Assembly: GCA_021399445.1 (NCBI GenBank)
Contig: JAJTUQ010000017.1
Location: forward strand, 123,581 to 187,580
Direction of reading: 5' to 3'
Source of the DNA: Xylogone sp. PMI_703
Lineage: Eukaryota; Ascomycota; Leotiomycetes
Length of the DNA stretch: 64,000 nucleotides
The position numbers and the translations under genes were made by a program. The notes below the pieces were generated by a model that was given only the letters and a program-made list of their open reading frames with translations, was not told the DNA's origin and ran no database searches. This document shows positions 1-12,291 of the stretch, one piece after another; positions within the stretch are counted from its first letter, which is position 1; each line of letters opens with the position of its first letter.

Positions 1-1583
1 ACTAGTCTTTACCTTATTCCTGGTAAAGTAAATCAAAGTCGTCTTGTCTAGCTCGAATATAACTCTGTTATACTTCTCTTACTGTATAGCTTTCTGGATT
101 ACCCCTTCAATTCTAAACCTGTTCACTTCTGCCAACTCTCTTATTACCCATATTGAGTAGTTGTTTACAAACGTTATAAATTCTCCTTTAAAACTCAGTT
201 TATACTATATTAAATCAGTATTGAAGAACAGAAAGAAGATTAAAGATAATAATGACCTTTATAATAACCTAGCCTATAATAATTCTTGCATTTCTGACAT
301 TGTACTATTGACTATTATAATTATTATTTTATTAGAACAAAAAACATCAATCCAGTTAACTATATATTATAGTATTCTGTATATCTTAAGTTTTTACAAT
401 AATCTTTCCTTATACACCTTATTATAAGTTTCTTTTACGTCAAAGCTGATCAGACTCAGTACTTTCTTCTTCTTCTACACATCATATATATATTCTTGTA
501 ATAATACTAGTACTTATTCAGTAGACTATTGCTTTCTAGCCCTAAAGTAATTTATGAATAACAATCCCTAATACTCTGTTATATACAATAACCTTTTTGT
601 TATTACTACTTCTAGGATCTTTCCTAGTATTAATAATAATAAGATTAATCTTTACACTTTAGTTATTACATAATCTCTTTTTTTGGGCTTCTTCAAAGAT
701 ATAATCTTTACGTTTCTCTATTATCTGAGTAATTCTCTTTCTTACAAAGACATTTAAAACAGGTATATAATAATGATTTTTATTACTGGCCAGATTTGTT
801 TCCATATTATAACTTATATCCTATCTTCTCTTAATACTTTCCATGAATTCATATTAAATACTTTTTTTCCCACTTCTTCTACTATTAACTAAGGCATATT
901 TACTACTTACTGTTAACTTTTCTCTTTCTCTTTCTCTATTTCTTCGGGCAGTGAAAAGAAAAATATAATTAATAATTCTTTTGACTGTTCTATTGTACCT
1001 TATGTTGTTATATTATCTTTCTTTTTCAATTAAAGGATTTTGTCGAAAGTTATATTATTATTCATATCTAAGAACTTAAAAATTTGTCATATGTTCTTAC
1101 TTTCTGTCAAAAAGCTATCTTAGTATACTTTCTTTTGTTTATTAATTGCCTTATAATATTCCTTTGTATTATCTTTGGCCCACTTTTCTAACTCTGGCAA
1201 TATACTCCTTCTTCTCCTTTGTACTCTGGCTTAGTTTCTTTAATAAATATATACTTTCCTCAGTTATGTCAAATCGGCTGTCTATTATTGTTTTACATAT
1301 AATGATAGTCTAGCTTTTGGTGTCAAACTCTGGATTATTTCCATTATTATTTCTATAAGTTTATTAATTTATTATTATATATCACCCAGTAATAGTTTAT
1401 TTTATAGTTTCTCTTTAACTCTCTTTCTTATCTTATTCTATAATACTTCTTTTATAAATAATCTTTTTGTCTATAAAGTTTCCAAAGTCTTTAAGTCTAT
1501 AAAGTTTCCAAAGTCTTTAAGTCTATAATCGTCTCTATAACTCAGTAGTCTAAGCTATATTCTGTCTTATGAATATTACACTT
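1..1583 (-). pseudogene. RIP-decayed Tad-like LINE, ORF2 reverse transcriptase part
   Basis: Minus-strand remnant of a non-LTR retrotransposon ORF2. At 157-171 the minus strand reads FVNNY followed by SIWV. This fits the FADDY/FVDDY catalytic motif of fungal LINE reverse transcriptases with both Asp codons changed to Asn, the expected RIP effect (GAY to AAY). About 25 codons on, ELDKTTLIYFTRNK matches the E-x-x-KT-x-LI-x-FTR motif of the same family. Stops are scattered through the frame. The upstream half of this LINE (ORF1 and the ORF2 start) lies at 8891-11150, separated by insertion of gypsy element A. The 3' end of the LINE lies outside the window. Assignment to the Tad clade is by recalled motif similarity, not by alignment. 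Confidence 0.7.
1471..1522. repeat. Perfect 26-bp tandem duplication inside the LINE remnant
   Basis: Two identical back-to-back 26-bp units (1471-1496 and 1497-1522), beginning ctataaagtttcc. The perfect identity inside heavily mutated DNA suggests the duplication arose after most of the RIP decay. Confidence 0.9.
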
Positions 1584-2167
1584 TGTAACGTTCCTACTAA
1601 GATATGGGGTTGTCTATCACTCAAATGATAGACGAAGGTAGAGGGCAAGAGAATAACTTCACAAAGCTTAGGATAGTTATTATGAAATGCAGGTATACTG
1701 TAAATCAATTGAGTTAAGCACGAGGCTCCTATCTATTGTGAAACTATCTACTTATATAATGAGGGTTAATATATTGAGTATATTGGTTATACCCTATACT
1801 CGATATACTGGATATACGCCTTACATGATCACTTATTTGCTAGTACTAACTGTTTGTACATACAAGTAAATAGTTAACATAAGCAGAAAGGTAGTATTAA
1901 TTTCCTGATAATACTATTATCTAGTTAGTACAACCAAAGGGTTAGTACTATCAAAGTTATAATACTATCCTTTAACTTGTACAACCCTTTTATAGTACTA
2001 GTGTTGAACTTGTACTATCCTTTTGCTAGTACTAGTAATGTGATAATACTAGTGATACTATAACCAGGTCTCTGATAATTATCTTAATTTATACTTATTT
2101 AACTAAGGCAACGGCTATGAAAGCCTTATAATCTGGTCATTTGTTACAACCTTGTAAGGTCATAACA
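1584..2167 (-). repeat. 3' LTR of gypsy A
   Basis: On the plus strand it starts TGTAACGTTCC and ends GGTCATAACA. It carries the family hairpin (GTCTATCA, loop CTCAAA, TGATAGAC) near the U5 end and the CTAGTAC/GTACTAG palindromes typical of these LTRs. Confidence 0.92.
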
Positions 2168-2257
2168 TTATCCCTTTCCTAGTTTAACGTCGTCTTAACA
2201 CTTAAAGCTATAACTACGAACTTCTTCCCAAGAACCAAACTTTCCCTTCTTTTCATC

Positions 2258-2833
2258 ATATTACCTAAATATAAGTCTAATTATAAAAAATATATGAGAA
2301 AAAGGAAAATGATAAAGAATTCTGGTTATTTCATGACTTTCAAGTGTTATTACTGTTTTGTTAATAACAAAAAATATTATTACAGTCCTTAATTCATTAA
2401 GTACAACGAATATATTTGTCGGGGTAGAAAATGTAAGTTTAATCCGAACATAGATAAGTTAGAATATTTGGTCGAAGAGGAGGAATATCTTGAATAAAAA
2501 GAGGAAGAAGTCTTGGCCTATGTGGCCCGTCTTCATAAACTGCAAAAGTTGGTCAAGACAAAGAGTCATAATATGATTATTCGAGGCGTTTCTACGATAA
2601 AAAAACTAAAGAAGATCGAAGAACAAGAAAAGAAAGAAGTAAAGGAGAAAGAGAGACTTAAACAGGAATAAAAGGAAAACGAAGCATCATAATAAGCAAA
2701 AACTACCCAGCCAGTGGAGGCAGGGCCCTCTGGGGCCTTCCCCTCCGAGGCTAAGTTACTTACTTATACTGATGTTCTTTTCAATGAAGCCTAGTTAATT
2801 TTATTTATTTATACTTCTCTAAAAGTTCATTAA
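2258..2833 (+). pseudogene. Antisense Zn2Cys6-like ORF of gypsy A (RIP-broken)
   Basis: One frame of 192 codons runs opposite to gag-pol, at the position of the intact 209-residue antisense ORF of element G. The start codon is ATA (from ATG), with about six in-frame stops. Cysteine-position codons keep exact Zn2Cys6 spacing C-x2-C-x6-[Y]-x8-[Y]-x2-[Y]-x6-C: three Cys survive and three are Tyr, as expected from TGT to TAT. A Lys/Glu-rich coiled-coil stretch follows. The tail TTQPVEAGPSGAFPSEAKLL and the last codons KVH-stop align with TTQPAEAGPFEAFPSDADFF and GAH-stop in element G. The conserved frame, spacing and end point argue that it was a real protein before decay. Confidence 0.75.
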
Positions 2834-5800
2834 AATTGGTAAAATATTCTTCTAGTTCTTAAGTATCTAACTATCTATACTCTTCTTATTTTTTTTATCT
2901 GACTAAATATTTTTTCTTATTCTTTACTAACTTATTATTTAAGATTTCCTTGACTTCCCATTTTATATTTAAGTTTTACTCTAACTTTAAATCCAGAGTT
3001 AATAATAATCCTAGGGGTGTTTTCTTTAGTATGGTTACATAAAATATTAAATATATTTACATAATATTAAAGAATTCTAGTTTATATATCAGATTTCCTA
3101 GTTTCTTTTTGATTTTGTATAGTTTAATCTTTTTCTAATCTAATTTATTACTTGATCTTGTCATTTTAATAAATCTACAGATAATATAAACTTTATCCCT
3201 TTCTTCAAGCTCAGGTTTTATATTATATTTTTGATTATAATATTTTTTTATACATTTTTATACAAATTTGATGTTGTACTTCAAGTGATTGTGGATTTTT
3301 TCTAATTTGTTTACTTACTGTTCAGTTATCTTGAAAATGTTTTTTACCTCCACTTTTATGAAGTGGGTTTGAGCTTTATAGCCATAATTCGCAAAGAAAG
3401 GCATAATTTTAGTAGTTTTACTTTTTGTATTATTATACATTAATTACATTATTAATAAGAAATCTTTCTAATTTGACTGTTTATAATTTATATAATAACA
3501 AAAATAAACTTTTATGATCTGGTTAACTTACTTAATCTGTCCGTCTGTCTGAGCCCATCCTTTCGTAATAATTTTCCTTTTGATGCCTAATCTTTTGTAG
3601 ATTACTTCCCAGAATTTTGACGTAAAGAGCTTATCTTTGTTCGAAATAATTTCTGCTAAAATACTATAATCTACTATAACCCTGGAAATCGTGATTTCCG
3701 TTAAATTCTTGGCTATCTACGTTTCTTTTCATGATAACATAATAAAGTACTTCGTAAGTTTATTAATTATAATAAAGATTAAGTTATAATGATCTTTATC
3801 CAGTTCATTAATACTTCTTAATAAGGGTAATCTTATGATAAAATCTTATGAAATAGAAGTCCAAGACTTTTTTGATATCTGAAAAGACATTAATTATCTT
3901 ATAAACTTCTTTCTTGATGTTCTAGCTCTATGACAAATGTTACAGTTATTGACAACTTTAATGACTTCTTGTTAAAGTTTAAAGATAAAGAATTCCTGTT
4001 ATAATTTATTCTTGGTCTTTGTGATTCCTTGATAATCATATATAAATAATTTGTGTTATTCTTTTATGAATTCCTGGGCAATTAATGATAAGATGAATAT
4101 TCTCCTGTCCTTTAGCTAAATGCCTGGAAATTCCTGATTTTTGAGTTAGCCAGCCTCGGGATCTTTAAAGATTTCTTTCTTTTTTGTAATAACTAATTTA
4201 ATCTTTTTTAGTCATTCTTCGTCAATAATCTACATGATTATTAATACTTATATATAATTAAGGTACAAGATGTTACTTTCCTTTTTAAATATAATGAATT
4301 CTTGCTTAAAACTTCCTTCTATATAATCTGGTTACTTGCTCAAAGTATTAACCTTAACATTTTCTGATTTTTAGATATAACAAATCTTGAAATTATATTA
4401 TGTTAACGTTTTGTACCAATATACTTGTCTATTGTTAAAATTTTTAATAGTCATAAAAGTTATTAGATTTTTATAGTCTAATAAAATCTCGAATAAATGT
4501 TTAGTACTACATAAATAAACTTTCTAATACTTACAGTAATCTACGATAGCCAAGAGTTCTTTTTTGTAAATATCATAGTTTAACTTTACTAAAATAAACT
4601 TTCGAAAGTGGAAGGCTACTAGCCTCCAACGTCCTTTGTCATCCTTTTGTGATAAGACTTCATTCAATGCCCTACTTGAGGTATTTGTTTCTAGCAAGTA
4701 TGGTTTCTTGAGATCAATATAGGCCAATATTCAGTCTTCATCGAACTGATCTTTAACCTCTTGAAAGATTCTCTCCTGTCTCTCTTCTCAAACAAAAAGT
4801 ATATCTTTTTTTGTTAATTCTGTTAATAAGTTGGTTATTTTTGAGTAAGTCATTATATAATATTTATAATAATTAACAAGTCCATTAAACTGCTGGACTT
4901 CTTTAACCATTCTTGGAATAAGTTATTCTTTAATAATTTTCATTTTTTCTAGGTTTATTCAGAATCTTTTGTCCAAAACTATTTTACTTAGAAATTTTAT
5001 TTTTGTCATATTAAACTAATATTTAGCCAGCTTACACTTCATGTTGTTATTAATCAATACCTTAAATACAACATAAACATATTACTTATATTCTTCTAAC
5101 ATCTTAGAATAAATCAAGATGTTATCTAAATATATTATTATAAAATAATCCAAATATAATCTCAAAATTATATTATTCATTTTCTGTATAATTATTAGTA
5201 TATTTGTTAAATCAAAAGGTATGACTAATAATTTATAAAGTCTATATTTAGTTCAAATAACAATATATGACTCATGTCTTTCCTTGATCCTTATTAAGTT
5301 GAATCTTGTAGTAAAGTTTAATTTCGTGAAATATTTAGCTTTAATGAATATATTTTGTATACTGTCAATATAAGGTAATAAATATCTATTTTTTATAGTT
5401 TTACTGTTTAAATTTCTGTAATCTCCATATAGTCTTCTCTGGGGATTGTCTAGCTTTAATACTTATATTAATAGTACTCCTCACGAAAAGCTCGATTCTC
5501 TGTAGAAGCTCTTCGTGGTCTGTTCATCTAGTCACTCTCTCAGGATCTCATCCCTAGCAAGATTCGTTCCATAAATAAATCTATATAAAAAGGTTATACC
5601 TTCTTGGAGAATGATTTCATGGTCTTATTCTTTGTGTAAAGATAAAATTATATCTTTTGGTCATAAAGTAAATAACTTACGACAGTCTTAGTATTCTTCC
5701 GGGAAAGTGTTTAGTTTATTCTAGAAGTCATCCTGAGTAAGTTCAACAGTAAAAACATCTTATGTAAGTTATTCTTTTGGTTTAATATTATAATAATATT

Positions 5801-8276
5801 TAAATGTTAATTTTTTTATTTTCCAGTTAACGTTTAGGTCATGGAATTCTAACCAAGGTTGTCTTAAGATGATATCTTCCTTTTTAAAGGAAAAAACCTT
5901 AAACTAAATTTATTCTTGATGATTTCCAATCTTTATAATAAGTAATTTAGTTCTGGCGAATACTTTTTTTTTTATTAATAAGCTGTCGGCTATTCGTAAA
6001 GGCCGATTATAGACTTCAGTCTATGTGTCTATTATCTTAGTAATTTATAGCAAGATTAAGTTAATCTGGCTTCCTGAATTTACTAAAGCTTTAAGGTTTC
6101 TGTTACTAAACTTAACATTTAACCAGATGATGTCTTCTTTGTCAGTCATAAACATATTAAAGGTGAATTCTGTATTGAATTCCTCTTTTCGAGTTATCTG
6201 AGATAATGCCTTCTTTGCTCTGGGCTTTCTCAGATTGAACAGGTTATCGACATACCTCTTAAAGAACATTTATTCGTTGTTAAACTCATAATAATGGCTT
6301 ATCCCATAGTTATAATATTACTCTTGATGCTTTATATAGAAAATTATTTTTTGACATACTTCCTTCTTGGCCTAGTACATCTTCTTTTAGTCTTCATAGT
6401 ACATAACCCAGGCATAAAAGTCTTGTCGGGGTAGTCGTATGTTTTTTCTTAAAGAATAAAATACTAAGTCATCATAATATAATCCACTGATAATGATTTT
6501 TTCGAAGTTAAACCATATAACCTTAACTATTGTTCTTAATTTCCATATTTTATACTGAAGAAGCTTATTTTGCTAAAGTAATATATTTTAGAAAATATTT
6601 CTTTTGACTAATCTCTAGGTTTCTATACAACTTCTGTCAAGGTGAAGAACTGTTCTAACCAATATTATTCTTTTACTTATTTGTGGTTCATTTGTTTAGT
6701 AAGGTTAGGTAATAAAATCCTCTTATTTTACGTAATTAAAGAGTTTGGAATCCTAGAAGATTTTCCGAAAAGATTCTTCTATCATTTTTTGGTTAGGTTC
6801 TGATGTTTTGGGTATTGTGTATAAGGAATACATTAGTAAAATCCTAGTATATCCCTTTCTTTTCGGTAAATCTTACAATATAGTGCCAAACATTGGTTTA
6901 CTGACGTCTGTTTTGATTAAAGTTTCCTCGACTTATACTTGATAAAATATATTTTTCAAGTCCAGTATGCTAAAGAATCCGGGCCTAATTTCTTCATGAG
7001 TCATTGGCACTCCTCCTATAGTCCTTGGAGAAAGGGGATCTGGTAAGTTGGCTGTGTCCTAGTATTCCTCAAGGGGGAAATTGTTAAAATGAGTAATTTC
7101 TAAGTTCTGTCACTTTACTTCTTCTGCAGTTGATATTAAGACATTTAACTTACTTATAGTTAAAGAGAAGACTCTTGAAGATGTTATACTCTTGGTATTA
7201 TGGTAAACTTCTGTCGTAAAATTTTCTGTAAGAAAAATTCATAAAATCTGGTTTATGGACCAATCCTTAACATCTTCTGGTAATTTGTCAGAGTTATTCT
7301 TTCTTATTAATGAAGTATTCTCTGAACTGTAGGATTTGTTATCTTTAACCAAAGATACCATAAATATAGTCTTAATTTCTTTTGGCTTTCTTTTGTCCTT
7401 GTTATTATATTCCCAGGCAGTATGTCCAGCTTGTCCATACTTATAGTAAAGTTTCTTTTCTCTCCTTTCTTTGTATTACTCAAAAAACAGGTTATATTTG
7501 TTTTTTCCTTTGAGTAATCTTTTGTTATAATTCTTAAGACTTTATCTTCTTCCTCCTATGATCTTATCGAAGTTTATCAAGTCTCCTCGATCATTAACAT
7601 AACCTTTTTGTTTATTTATTTATAAAAAGTAAAAAATTCTTCCTTTCTTTTCCATGTACTATTTGTATTAAAAATTATTAATTTCCTCAGCCTCTTTCAT
7701 TTATTTTAGCAAAGTATTTAAGCGAGGTCTAATTTGAGTCAATTTGTCCTTGACTATTTCCTTAAATCTTTTGTGATGCTAAAACATAAAAACTTTATTT
7801 TCTTAGTTAATTAAATTGTTTAATTACCTAAATCTGGTATTATATATTGTTATAGATTTAGTTTACTTAAAGGTATATAATTGTTGTTTTGCTTTATCCG
7901 TTTTATGAAAGTTACTAAAAACTTTTTTTAATTCTTCTTCAAAGTTATTAATAAATTTAAAAATATTAATAATGTCCTGTTATCTATCCTCATGTCCTGG
8001 TGGATATTTTTCTGTATTCTCAACATACAGAAAGATTTATTGTAATACTTCACCGTCAAAGTAGAAAATTATCTAAATAATCTTTTCGAAATTATTCTTG
8101 AGTGTTTACTTATGTAAGAATAAATAAAAGTAGACCTGAAACAGAAATATCTTTAGCTTGGTCCTCTTGTCATAATACTTCTCGATCTTTCTTAACTCAA
8201 GCTTCTTTTCCACGAAACTAGGTTACTAGTTCTGGTCTACTCCAGGAGCTAAGGGTATTGATGATTCTCTAGTCAT
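2703..8276 (-). pseudogene. gag-pol of gypsy A, RIP-decayed
   Basis: Gag ATG is at 8276, 30 nt inside the 5' LTR. The zinc-knuckle region is near 7440. Protease lies within 6045-6269, reading VNSGSQINL, so the catalytic Asp of DSG is changed to Asn. The conserved UGA stop between PR and RT (TGA CTA) is near 5530. RNase H lies within 4524-4727, reading LLETNTSSRAL, where element G has LLETDASGRAL (active-site Asp to Asn). Integrase fills about 3350-4150. Many additional stops occur. The 3' boundary is inferred from G, where pol ends 131 bp inside the antisense ORF. Confidence 0.85.
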
Positions 8277-8305
8277 GGTACCTTTGAGTTTCTAGGTGTT
8301 CAAAG

Positions 8306-8890
8306 TGTAACATTTTTACTAGGATATGGGGTTATTTATTACTTAAATGATAGACGAAAGTAGAGGGCAAGAGAATAACTTCACAAGGCTTAGGATAGTT
8401 ATTATAAAATGCAAGTATATTGTAAATCAATTAAGTTGAACATAAAACTTTTATTTATTATGAAATTATTTACTTATATAATGAAGGTTAATATATTAAG
8501 TATATTAGTTATACCTTATACTCGATATACTGGATATACACTTTACATAATTGCTTATTTGCTAGTACTAACTGTCTGCATGTATAAGCAAATAGTTAGC
8601 ACAAGCGGAAAGGTAGTACTAATTTCCCGATAATATTATTATTTAATTAGTATAACCAAAGGGTTAATATTATCGAAGTTATAGTATTATCCTTCAGCTT
8701 GTACAACCTTTTTTATAGTATTAGTGTTGAACTTGTACTATCCTTTCGCTAGTACTAGTAATGTAATAGTACTAGTGATACTATAACCAGGTCCCTGATA
8801 GCTGTCTTAATCTATACTTATTTAACTAAGGCGACAGCTATGAAGGCTCTATAATCCGGTCACTTGTTACAACCTTGCGGGGTCGTAACA
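8306..8890 (-). repeat. 5' LTR of gypsy A
   Basis: Plus strand TGTAACATTTT to GGTCGTAACA, 585 bp. It differs from the 3' LTR at 1584-2167 largely by C/T and G/A transitions. A TATATAA-type box is present on the minus strand near 8473-8482. The adjacent CACTT completes the target duplication. Confidence 0.92.
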
Positions 8891-11150
8891 CACTTGATTA
8901 TATTCTTCGTTATCTCGTTAAACATTAATACTAAATTAATTATTAACTTTTGGTCTCCTCGTTATTATATTTTAATTCTTCTTGGTAACAAGTTTTATAG
9001 TTTATACTTATTCATCAATTTAATAATAAAGTTAACTTTTTCTTATCTGGCCAGTATGATTTTGTCGCCTCTTTATAACTAGTTATACTTGTTGAAGTTT
9101 TTTATCATTACTGTCTTTATTATTTCTTTAACTTTTTTCTGTACTGTTTAAATTGCTTTTTGTATTTCTCTGATTCCCTTGTCTAATGCTTTTCTATTTA
9201 CTGGCTCTATATATACTATTATAGTCAAAACTTTACAGGTTTGTAACTAAAGGATTACTGTTATAATATCCAGTGATTCTACCGGAATTTGCTCAAAGTC
9301 AATGTCACTTTTAACCTATAACATACTACAAATCTTCTACCTCTTTTCGTTAAACTTTATAAGTATTAATTTACTTTAATTCTTATATATATTTGATGTA
9401 ATAATAAATCTTCCTTTTGTTTTCTATACATATAATTCTAATATTATTATAATCCCAAAATCTTGTAAACTCTTGTTATTCATTAAATTGTACTAAATAA
9501 CTTTCTGTTTTCGTACATTTAATTATAATATTTTTAAACTCTTATTCATATCATAAAAAATAAAGAATATAATAGGTTAGATTATATAATTCATATAAGT
9601 CTAAGTATAATATATATTTAAATATTTACGATTAATAATTACTATGTTAGTACTTTACATTAATACACTTTTTACATTTTTGTAATTTCTTATAATTAAA
9701 AGTTTTATGCCTTAATTCTTGACAATTATAACATTACTTTACCCTGTCCCTTTATTCAAAAGGACAAATATAGGCTGACTCTTTAGTTACATGAAAATAA
9801 TTCTTACATAATAATCTATCAGCTTCTTCTCGTTTTATTACATATATTACCATTAAGTTATATATTTTCTTTATATCTCTTTTACTTAATCATATAATCT
9901 TCACAATATTAACATTATTCTTTCTCCTTAATTTTTCTACTATATTAAGTATTAAACTATTATCTTCGTTAATTATTACTGCTCAGTTTATGTTATTTAC
10001 CTTTATTAGGTAAAATTAGTCTTAGAGTACTTATAGTCCTCTGATCCCTGAGCTTTCTACTATCTCTTTCACCTTCTCGAGTTCTGCTTCATTTTTACAG
10101 ACAATCTTGATTCTTCTCTTATTTCTAACGTCTCAAATTATTGCCATACATCTCCAGTTATCCTGGTTTATTGCTTTTCAGACTTTTTCTTCAATAACCT
10201 TTCTTATGAACCCTGGTTATATCTTCGGTTGGTCTTCCTTGTTAATCTGTATAATGTTGATTATACAATATACCAGTTCTACCCTGACAATCTTTAGGCT
10301 TACATTGTTTAGTTAACTTGCTGATGATAAGAGATTTACTGACTATAACAACATTACTGAGTATGACAATATTAAAAGGTTGGTGGTTAGAGTTATTCCT
10401 CCTCGTACATTAGTACTTAAGTTAAAGGACATTTCTAGTAATTAGATATTTATTTCCGTCAACTGTATTTTCGTTTCTGTAAGTTAGTTGTTAGTCTCTG
10501 CTAATTATGTTTTCGTCTCTGTAATTTAGTTATTGGTTTCTGTTAATTGTGTTTTCGTTTCTGTAAATTGGTTATTAATCTTTGTCAATTACTTTTTAGT
10601 TTCCTCTAGCTGTCCGCTGATATTGCTCATTTGTGCCTTGGCTTGCTCTAGTTATCCTTTTAGTTCTCTAATCTTCAGTTTTAAAGCTTTATTTAACTTA
10701 TATATCTTTTTCATTGTTTCTAGTACTATCTCCATTGCTTGAGCTTCCTTGTCTTTCTTAACTCTCGGTCTCTTCTTTGTTATTACTGATGTTATTATTC
10801 TTTTTACTATGATAACTAAGACTAGTGTTGTTGTATTAAATACCACAATTGTTTTAGGTGATCGGCCTCTTCCTTGTTTTACTGTTCCAGTTAAAGTGTT
10901 CTGGAAGAATTCCCCGTCTTCTAGATCTTCATTCTCCTTATTTTCCCTGGCTTTTGACGACGCTCTCGGTTCTCTCCTAAGTCTCCCTCCTAGACCGCCA
11001 TCTTCCTCTATTGCGCTCTCCGGTCGTAAGCAGTACCCTTACCTGGCTGTGTTGCCCTATACCTACCCTATACAATTCTCCCAATTGGTCTTGCTTGCCG
11101 TATTTGTCGTAGTTTCTATATTATCCCCGCCACTGCCACTATAAATTGTC
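8891..11150 (-). pseudogene. RIP-decayed Tad-like LINE, ORF1 (gag-like) and start of ORF2
   Basis: Minus-strand continuation of the LINE split by gypsy A. In one frame from about 11010 it reads an acidic N-terminal part (EDLEDGEFFQNTLTGTVKQ) and a basic segment KKRPRVKKDKEAQAMEIVL (within 10652-10846). A long heptad-type coiled coil of repeated LTETKTQ-like units follows. Near 10020-10150 it reads VRLVCKNEAELEKVKEIVES-type sequence, which I recognise from fungal LINE ORF1 proteins. Stops interrupt all frames. The 5' boundary is not visible; 11150 is an estimate. ORF2, beginning around 9.4 kb, would continue at 1583 after removing element A. Confidence 0.6.
10443..10610 (-). repeat. 42-bp degenerate tandem repeats encoding a coiled coil
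   Basis: Three to four imperfect units of about 42 bp (14 codons, two heptads) recur, recognisable by the phrase tttcgtttctgtaa. On the minus strand they read LTETKTQLTETNN-like heptads within LINE ORF1. The period is a multiple of 21, so heptad phase is kept. Confidence 0.75.
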
Positions 11151-11189
11151 ACTATTATTATCGTCCTCTCATATTTAATGGAAAGCCTA

Positions 11190-11590
11190 TGTTGGCATGC
11201 CTGTGTGGAGAGTGCGGAGGCGGAGCGGTATGACTTTATTCCGGGGCATAGGCGGCAGGGCACGGCAGTATTCTGTAGCTATATTCTTTCGTAGGCTACG
11301 CCTACACTTAGAATCTTCGTACCTCAATCAATACACGCAATACCCCCTAATATCGGGCGTACGTTGCGTACGATTAGTTACCACGTTCCCGTGTGAACCG
11401 ACAGCCTAGAACACCTCAAATATATATATATAAGGCCTTTGTGACGATCCTGTTACATGCTGTTACAGTTAGTGTTTCAGGCGAAGGATATGACTTCATT
11501 CTCTCCCTCAGTAAATCCTTCCTTCTGTATCTATTGTTCTAAGTCGAAAATACGAGTGTGCATTGAATTGATATTGCCAGGTTCGTGACA
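11190..11590. repeat. Possible solo LTR of an unrelated family
   Basis: This stretch of normal base composition starts TGTTGGCATG and ends GGTTCGTGACA. It contains a strong TATA-like run (tatatatatataagg) near 11420-11436, the layout of an LTR. No clear target duplication is present (gccta on the left, aaaag on the right), so the boundaries are tentative. No protein-coding gene is evident. Confidence 0.3.
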
Positions 11591-11609
11591 AAAAGCTTGC
11601 AAAATTATT

Positions 11610-11842
11610 TTGATTATTCAGATTCTACTACTGGGCTATTTTTTTGCAAAGTTAGCAAGACTATTGATAACAAGAAATATGGATTTAGTGCTTCAAGATC
11701 GCAAAATACATCAACTAGAGCTTCAGGTAGAAGATTTACGGCCTCAAAAGCGTCAAAGAGTAATTCCTGACCCAAATTGCAAATTTGTGAAGATAGAGGA
11801 TATCATAAAAGCAGGGGAGGTCCAGGGAGCTCAGGAGACCAA
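11610..11842 (+). pseudogene. pogo/Fot-like transposase, C-terminal fragment
   Basis: Open frame with MDLVLQDRKIHQLELQVEDL, then PQKRQRVIPDPNCKFVKIED. The coiled-coil followed by KRxRVxPDPNxxFVxIEDI is a pattern I recognise from C termini of fungal pogo-class (Tc1/mariner superfamily) DDE transposases. The N-terminal and catalytic parts are absent upstream. The 3' end is interrupted by the solo LTR at 11843. This frame is less RIP-mutated than its neighbours. Family assignment is by recalled similarity. Confidence 0.5.
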
Positions 11843-12291
11843 TGTAACGAACCTGCAAGGGCCTGTTGGGTTTCGCCTGCTAAATTACTTTATAGCAGGA
11901 AGGTAGAGGGTAGGAGAAGCACAAATGGTCTAGGCTGTTACTTATTGATAGCTTAAGAGTAATCAATTGAGTTGAGCACAAAGCTCCTATCTACTGAAGA
12001 CTTCATCTACTTATATAATGAGTGTGATGTCCTGGATCCTCTCGCTCCTATCAATCCCATTGGGATCCATGGGACCCGTAGGATTCCTTTATGTAATCTA
12101 TCACGTGATTAGGCCCGGCCTGGGCGTGGCCCGTCCTAAAAAGTTGTGCTAAGACCTTTGTAGTCCTAATTCTGCCAGGCTAGCCCGCCTTTAGTGCTAG
12201 GGTCACACTTGTCCGAGAACTGTTTAGTAAGGTAAACGACAGGGCGGCTGTTTGGCCTCTTTTTCCTGCGTGCGTCCCGTGGGTCGTAACA
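11843..12291 (-). repeat. Solo LTR of a divergent gypsy family
   Basis: Starts TGTAACGAACCTGC and ends GGGTCGTAACA (449 bp), matching LTR ends of the local gypsy family. It shares the blocks atcaattgagttgagcac, agctcctatctact and acttatataatgag. A hairpin CCTGCTA/TAGCAGG sits where the other LTRs have TCTATCA/TGATAGA. The flanks accaa (11838-11842) and gtcaa (12292-12296) differ by two transitions and could be a RIP-altered target duplication of GCCAA (inference). It interrupts the pogo transposase tail. Confidence 0.75.

Larger units (their letters stand above)
1584..8890 (-). mobile_element. Ty3/gypsy LTR element A (complete but RIP-inactivated)
   Basis: A complete insertion bounded by LTRs of 584 and 585 bp with a perfect 5-bp target duplication, CACTT, at 1579-1583 and 8891-8895. 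Orientation is minus: gag near 8276, then PR, RT, RNase H, IN and chromodomain region toward 2700, then the antisense ORF and 3' LTR. It belongs to the same superfamily as the intact element G at 13835-21036 but to a different subfamily: the LTR middle, gag and antisense ORF differ. It is inserted in the LINE, whose two halves flank it. Confidence 0.93.

Noticed and set aside
161..427. 88-codon plus-strand ORF resembling a membrane protein
   Set aside because: Ile/Leu/Tyr-rich translation of AT-rich DNA opposite the LINE RT; many such frames arise in RIP-mutated sequence.
1687..1869. Repeated ORFs (MQVYCKSIELS..., also at 8409 and 31479)
   Set aside because: They lie inside LTRs and recur only because the LTRs are repeated; not codon-conserved beyond nucleotide similarity.
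10749..11144. 131-codon plus-strand ORF with hydrophobic character
   Set aside because: It is the reverse shadow of LINE ORF1, whose minus frame has recognisable family motifs.
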